The notes beneath the pieces are model-generated. The model searched no databases and had not been told where the DNA came from. It was given only the letters and a program-made list of their open reading frames with translations. A program made the translations under genes and the position numbers. Positions 61,875 to 64,000 of a stretch of 64,000 bases of DNA are shown here, piece by piece (position 1 is the first letter of the stretch; each line of letters begins with the position of its first letter). The DNA comes from Lachnospiraceae bacterium (GTDB lineage: Bacteria; Bacillota; Clostridia; Lachnospirales; Lachnospiraceae): the NCBI GenBank assembly GCA_003862155.1, contig QOUV01000007.1, positions 39,965-103,964 of the forward strand, read 5' to 3'.

Positions 61875-62759
61875 ATGGGGAAAAAACTTCTGTTTATCTA
61901 CAATCCACATTCAGGACGCGGCATGGTCAAGGTACACCTGTCCGATATCATTGAGACCATGGTGCGAGCCGGATATGAGGTTGTAGTTTATCCTACGCAG
62001 CATCCGAAAGATGCAGAGCAGAAGGCAAAAGAATACGGTGGTTCATTTGACAGGATCGTAGTCAGTGGAGGAGACGGTACGCTGGACGAGGTCGTCTCAG
62101 GTCTGATGTCTCTCGAGAACAGATGCGCTGTAGGCTATATTCCGGCAGGCAGCACGAACGATTACGCAGCGTCACTCGGACTCGAGTCGGATATGCTCAA
62201 GGCTTCCGATACGGCAGTCAATGGAACTCCGACAAAAGTCGATGTCGGCAGTTTCGCGGACAGGTATTTCGTGTATGTGGCGGCTTTCGGCATTTTTACA
62301 GAGACGAGCTACACTACGAGCCAGCAGCTGAAGAACGTTTTGGGACATGCGGCCTATGTTCTTTCGGCATTCAAACAGCTCAAAGACATACCATCGTACA
62401 GGATGCAGGTCGAATACGACGGGAACGTGCTCTACGATGAATTTATCTATGGGATGGTCACAAATACTGTCTCTGTAGGAGGCATGAAGGGCCTGATCTC
62501 AGGCGAGGTTGACTTAAGTGACGGACTTTTTGAAGTGACTCTCGTAAGGACACCGAAGAATCCTATCGATCTGAGCCAGATTGTGTCTTCTCTTACGGGG
62601 GTGGATACGGATACAGACATGGTGACTTCTTTTCAGACAAGCAGGGTGAAATTTACTGCTGCTGAGGAGATACCGTGGACTTTGGACGGAGAATATGGCG
62701 GCAGACCTGAAGAAGTAGATATTAAGGTGCTGAATGGTGCCATAAGTATCGTCAGCTGA
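61875..62759 (+). CDS. Diacylglycerol kinase-family lipid kinase
   Basis: The product has 294 residues. FIYNPHSGRGMVKVHL, VVSGGDGTLDEVVSGLM (GGDGT nucleotide loop), GYIPAGSTNDYAASLGL and the C-terminal VPWTLDGEYGG-type motif (IPWTLDGEYGGR) match the YegS/BmrU/DgkB lipid kinases. It probably phosphorylates diacylglycerol to recycle lipid released by teichoic-acid or glycan assembly. It lies 17 nt after the Crh-like gene. Confidence 0.9.
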   Translation: MGKKLLFIYNPHSGRGMVKVHLSDIIETMVRAGYEVVVYPTQHPKDAEQKAKEYGGSFDRIVVSGGDGTLDEVVSGLMSLENRCAVGYIPAGSTNDYAASLGLESDMLKASDTAVNGTPTKVDVGSFADRYFVYVAAFGIFTETSYTTSQQLKNVLGHAAYVLSAFKQLKDIPSYRMQVEYDGNVLYDEFIYGMVTNTVSVGGMKGLISGEVDLSDGLFEVTLVRTPKNPIDLSQIVSSLTGVDTDTDMVTSFQTSRVKFTAAEEIPWTLDGEYGGRPEEVDIKVLNGAISIVS

Positions 62760-62767
62760 AAATAAGG

Positions 62768-62796
62768 TTGAACGAATCCGGCTAATGGGGTATAAT
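62768..62796 (+). promoter_or_regulatory. Promoter for fba
   Basis: TTGAAC (62768-62773), 17 bp and perfect TATAAT (62791-62796). The leader contains a small TTGGT...ACCAA dyad (about 62802-62819). Confidence 0.8.
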
Positions 62797-62842
62797 GCTT
62801 TTTGGTGTTTAAAAACCAATACATGAAACGGAGGATACGTAC

Positions 62843-63706
62843 ATGTTAGTTAATGCAGCAGAGATGCTCAAAGAGGCCAAGAAAGGCCACTATGCAGTAG
62901 GACATTTCAACATCAATAACCTCGAGTGGACGAAGTCAATCCTTCTTACCGCTGAGGAGCTCAAGAGCCCTGTTATTCTCGGTGTTTCCGAGGGCGCAGG
63001 CAAGTATATGGCTGGATTTGATACAGTTGCAGCTATGGTTAAGGCTATGGATAAGAGCCTTGGAATCACAGTTCCTGTAGCTCTTCATCTTGATCATGGT
63101 ACATACGAAGGCTGCTACAAGTGTATTAAGGCAGGCTTCACTTCTATCATGTACGATGGTTCACATGATGACATCGAGACGAATGTTAATCATACAAAGG
63201 AGCTCGTTGCTATAGCTCATCATCTTGGCCTGTCTATCGAGGCTGAGGTCGGCGGAATCGGCGGCGAGGAAGACGGCGTCGTATCTATGGGCGAGTGCGC
63301 TGATCCGGAGGAGTGCGAGAGAATCGCAAACCTTGGAGTTGATATGCTCGCAGCAGGCATCGGCAACATTCACGGTGTTTACCCAGAGAACTGGCCGGGA
63401 CTTCGTTTCGACGTTCTTGACGCTATCCAGCAGAAGACAGGAGATATGCCTCTGGTTCTTCACGGCGGCACAGGAATTCCTGACGACATGGTAAAGAAGG
63501 CCATCACTCTCGGTGTTTCAAAGGTTAACGTTAACACTGAGTGCCAGCTCGTATTTGCTGAGGCTACACGCAAGTACATCGAGGCAGGCAAGGATAAGGA
63601 AGGCAAGGGCTTCGATCCTCGTAAGCTTCTCGCACCTGGTGCTGAGGCTATCAAGGGCAAGGTAAAGGAAAAGATGGAGCTCTTCGGTTCTGTTGGAAAG
63701 GCCTGA
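62843..63706 (+). CDS. fba: Class II fructose-1,6-bisphosphate aldolase
   Basis: The product has 287 residues. VGHFNINNLEW, VALHLDHGTYEGC (zinc His and catalytic Asp), MYDGSHDDIETNV, EAEVGGIGGEEDG, GNIHGVYPE (zinc His), LVLHGGTGIPDD (zinc His) and KVNVNTECQ are all intact. It catalyses reversible cleavage of fructose-1,6-bisphosphate in glycolysis. It has its own strong promoter, GGAGG ribosome-binding site and terminator, so it is a monocistronic gene. Confidence 0.97.
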   Translation: MLVNAAEMLKEAKKGHYAVGHFNINNLEWTKSILLTAEELKSPVILGVSEGAGKYMAGFDTVAAMVKAMDKSLGITVPVALHLDHGTYEGCYKCIKAGFTSIMYDGSHDDIETNVNHTKELVAIAHHLGLSIEAEVGGIGGEEDGVVSMGECADPEECERIANLGVDMLAAGIGNIHGVYPENWPGLRFDVLDAIQQKTGDMPLVLHGGTGIPDDMVKKAITLGVSKVNVNTECQLVFAEATRKYIEAGKDKEGKGFDPRKLLAPGAEAIKGKVKEKMELFGSVGKA

Positions 63707-63728
63707 ATAATAAATCAGTTTTACACCG

Positions 63729-63760
63729 GCGCGCTGGACTTCGGTCCACCGCGCTTTTTT
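63729..63760 (+). terminator. Intrinsic terminator of fba
   Basis: GCGCGCTGGAC / GTCCACCGCGC form an 11-bp stem with one C-C mismatch and a TTCG tetraloop, followed by T6. Confidence 0.92.
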
Positions 63761-63792
63761 GTGGGACAAAAGGGACGGTTCTTTTTGTCCCG
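63761..63792 (+). repeat. REP-like palindrome, GGGACGGTTCTTTTTGTCCC type, copy 2
   Basis: GTGGGACA and TGTCCCG enclose AAAGGGACGGTTCTTT, directly after the fba terminator. It is the second copy of the repeat at 52053, also placed directly behind a terminator. Confidence 0.75.
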
Positions 63793-64000
63793 CCAGGTGG
63801 TTTATTTTTTGGCGGGAAATAGGTATAATAGGTTATAACTGAGAGAAAATGTTTCTCAGAATTATATCTTTTAAGGAGCTTCCTGTATAATACATATATA
63901 AGGAATTCCGGAAAGGAAGGTTGATAAAAAGTAATACCTCAATGTAAAATAAGTTTACTGACTCAGCATAGTTGGTAAAACATATAGAACAGAGAGGTAT
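63793..64000. other. Right-edge non-coding stretch
   Basis: No gene is recognised. Two TATAAT boxes (about 63822 and 63886), a CTGAGA/TCTCAG hairpin (about 63838-63860), a GTAAA-ATAAG-TTTAC hairpin and a distant ATACCTC/GAGGTAT pair ending at the window edge suggest a structured leader for a gene outside the window. Confidence 0.3.

Noticed and set aside
63940..64000. tRNA-like segment (CTCAGCATAGTTGGTAAAAC)
   Set aside because: It resembles a D-loop only superficially. No acceptor, anticodon or T stems can be drawn in the visible sequence.

Overview
The window looks like chromosomal DNA of a motile, Gram-positive anaerobe of the class Clostridia, most likely a Lachnospiraceae relative. The support is gene content and gene order, not a database match: HPr/HprK/Crh-type carbon control, a rapZ-whiA-crh-like string, CdaA/CdaR, SEC-C-tagged methionine aminopeptidase and SecA, Rrf2 and YvyF proteins, and strong AGGAGG ribosome-binding sites. 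No rRNA, tRNA or CRISPR array was recognised.

Layout. 1-13410: the 3' part of a coiled-coil NlpC/P60 wall hydrolase, a SurA-N-like membrane protein, map, mfd, a sugar-sensor/GGDEF fusion, an Rrf2 regulator, secA and a CgeB-like glycosyltransferase. 13411-19012: a repeat-rich spacer, then a wall-precursor group (alpha/beta hydrolase, MurF-like ligase, ddl, murI) and a HAD phosphatase. 19013-29153 is an accessory and decaying zone. It holds an intact membrane GGDEF protein, an orphan AAA/DUF4143 ATPase behind a near-perfect palindrome, a YjbR-MGMT fusion diverging from a MarR regulator, and an AlbA_2/Schlafen-like regulator behind helically phased repeats. Among these lie relics of a MATE transporter, an ABC exporter, a second GGDEF gene, a GNAT enzyme, a hemerythrin, an AraC-GH39 regulator and a rhamnose-type sugar cluster.

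29189-38679: a sigma-28-type promoter drives flagellar rod genes (flgF/flgG-like, flgJ-like), followed by recD2, comF and yvyF. Two uncharacterised membrane genes then lead into cdaA-cdaR (c-di-AMP synthesis) and an HPr gene. 38729-47149: leuA and a surface-glycan cassette (rmlD, GT2, glf, GtrA, initiating sugar transferase, Wzm/Wzt-type ABC exporter). 47189-52051: the str operon (rpsL, rpsG, fusA, tuf) with its own strong promoters and a perfect terminator. 52243-63760: ftsH, uvrC, hprK, an M18 aminopeptidase, murB, rapZ, whiA, a Crh-like HPr, a lipid kinase and fba.

The features most worth a second look are non-coding. One is a family of inverted-terminal repeats (9051-9271, 13616-13817, with a minimal form at 57443). 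Its outer arms are conserved, but its long inner hairpins have unrelated sequences that remain self-complementary. Others are the 21-bp-arm palindrome against the Shine-Dalgarno of the DUF4143 ATPase, the roughly 10.4-bp-phased AATGT array before the AlbA_2 gene, and the two operators 31 bp apart before the MarR gene. All functional statements rest on reading motifs by eye; no searches were run.
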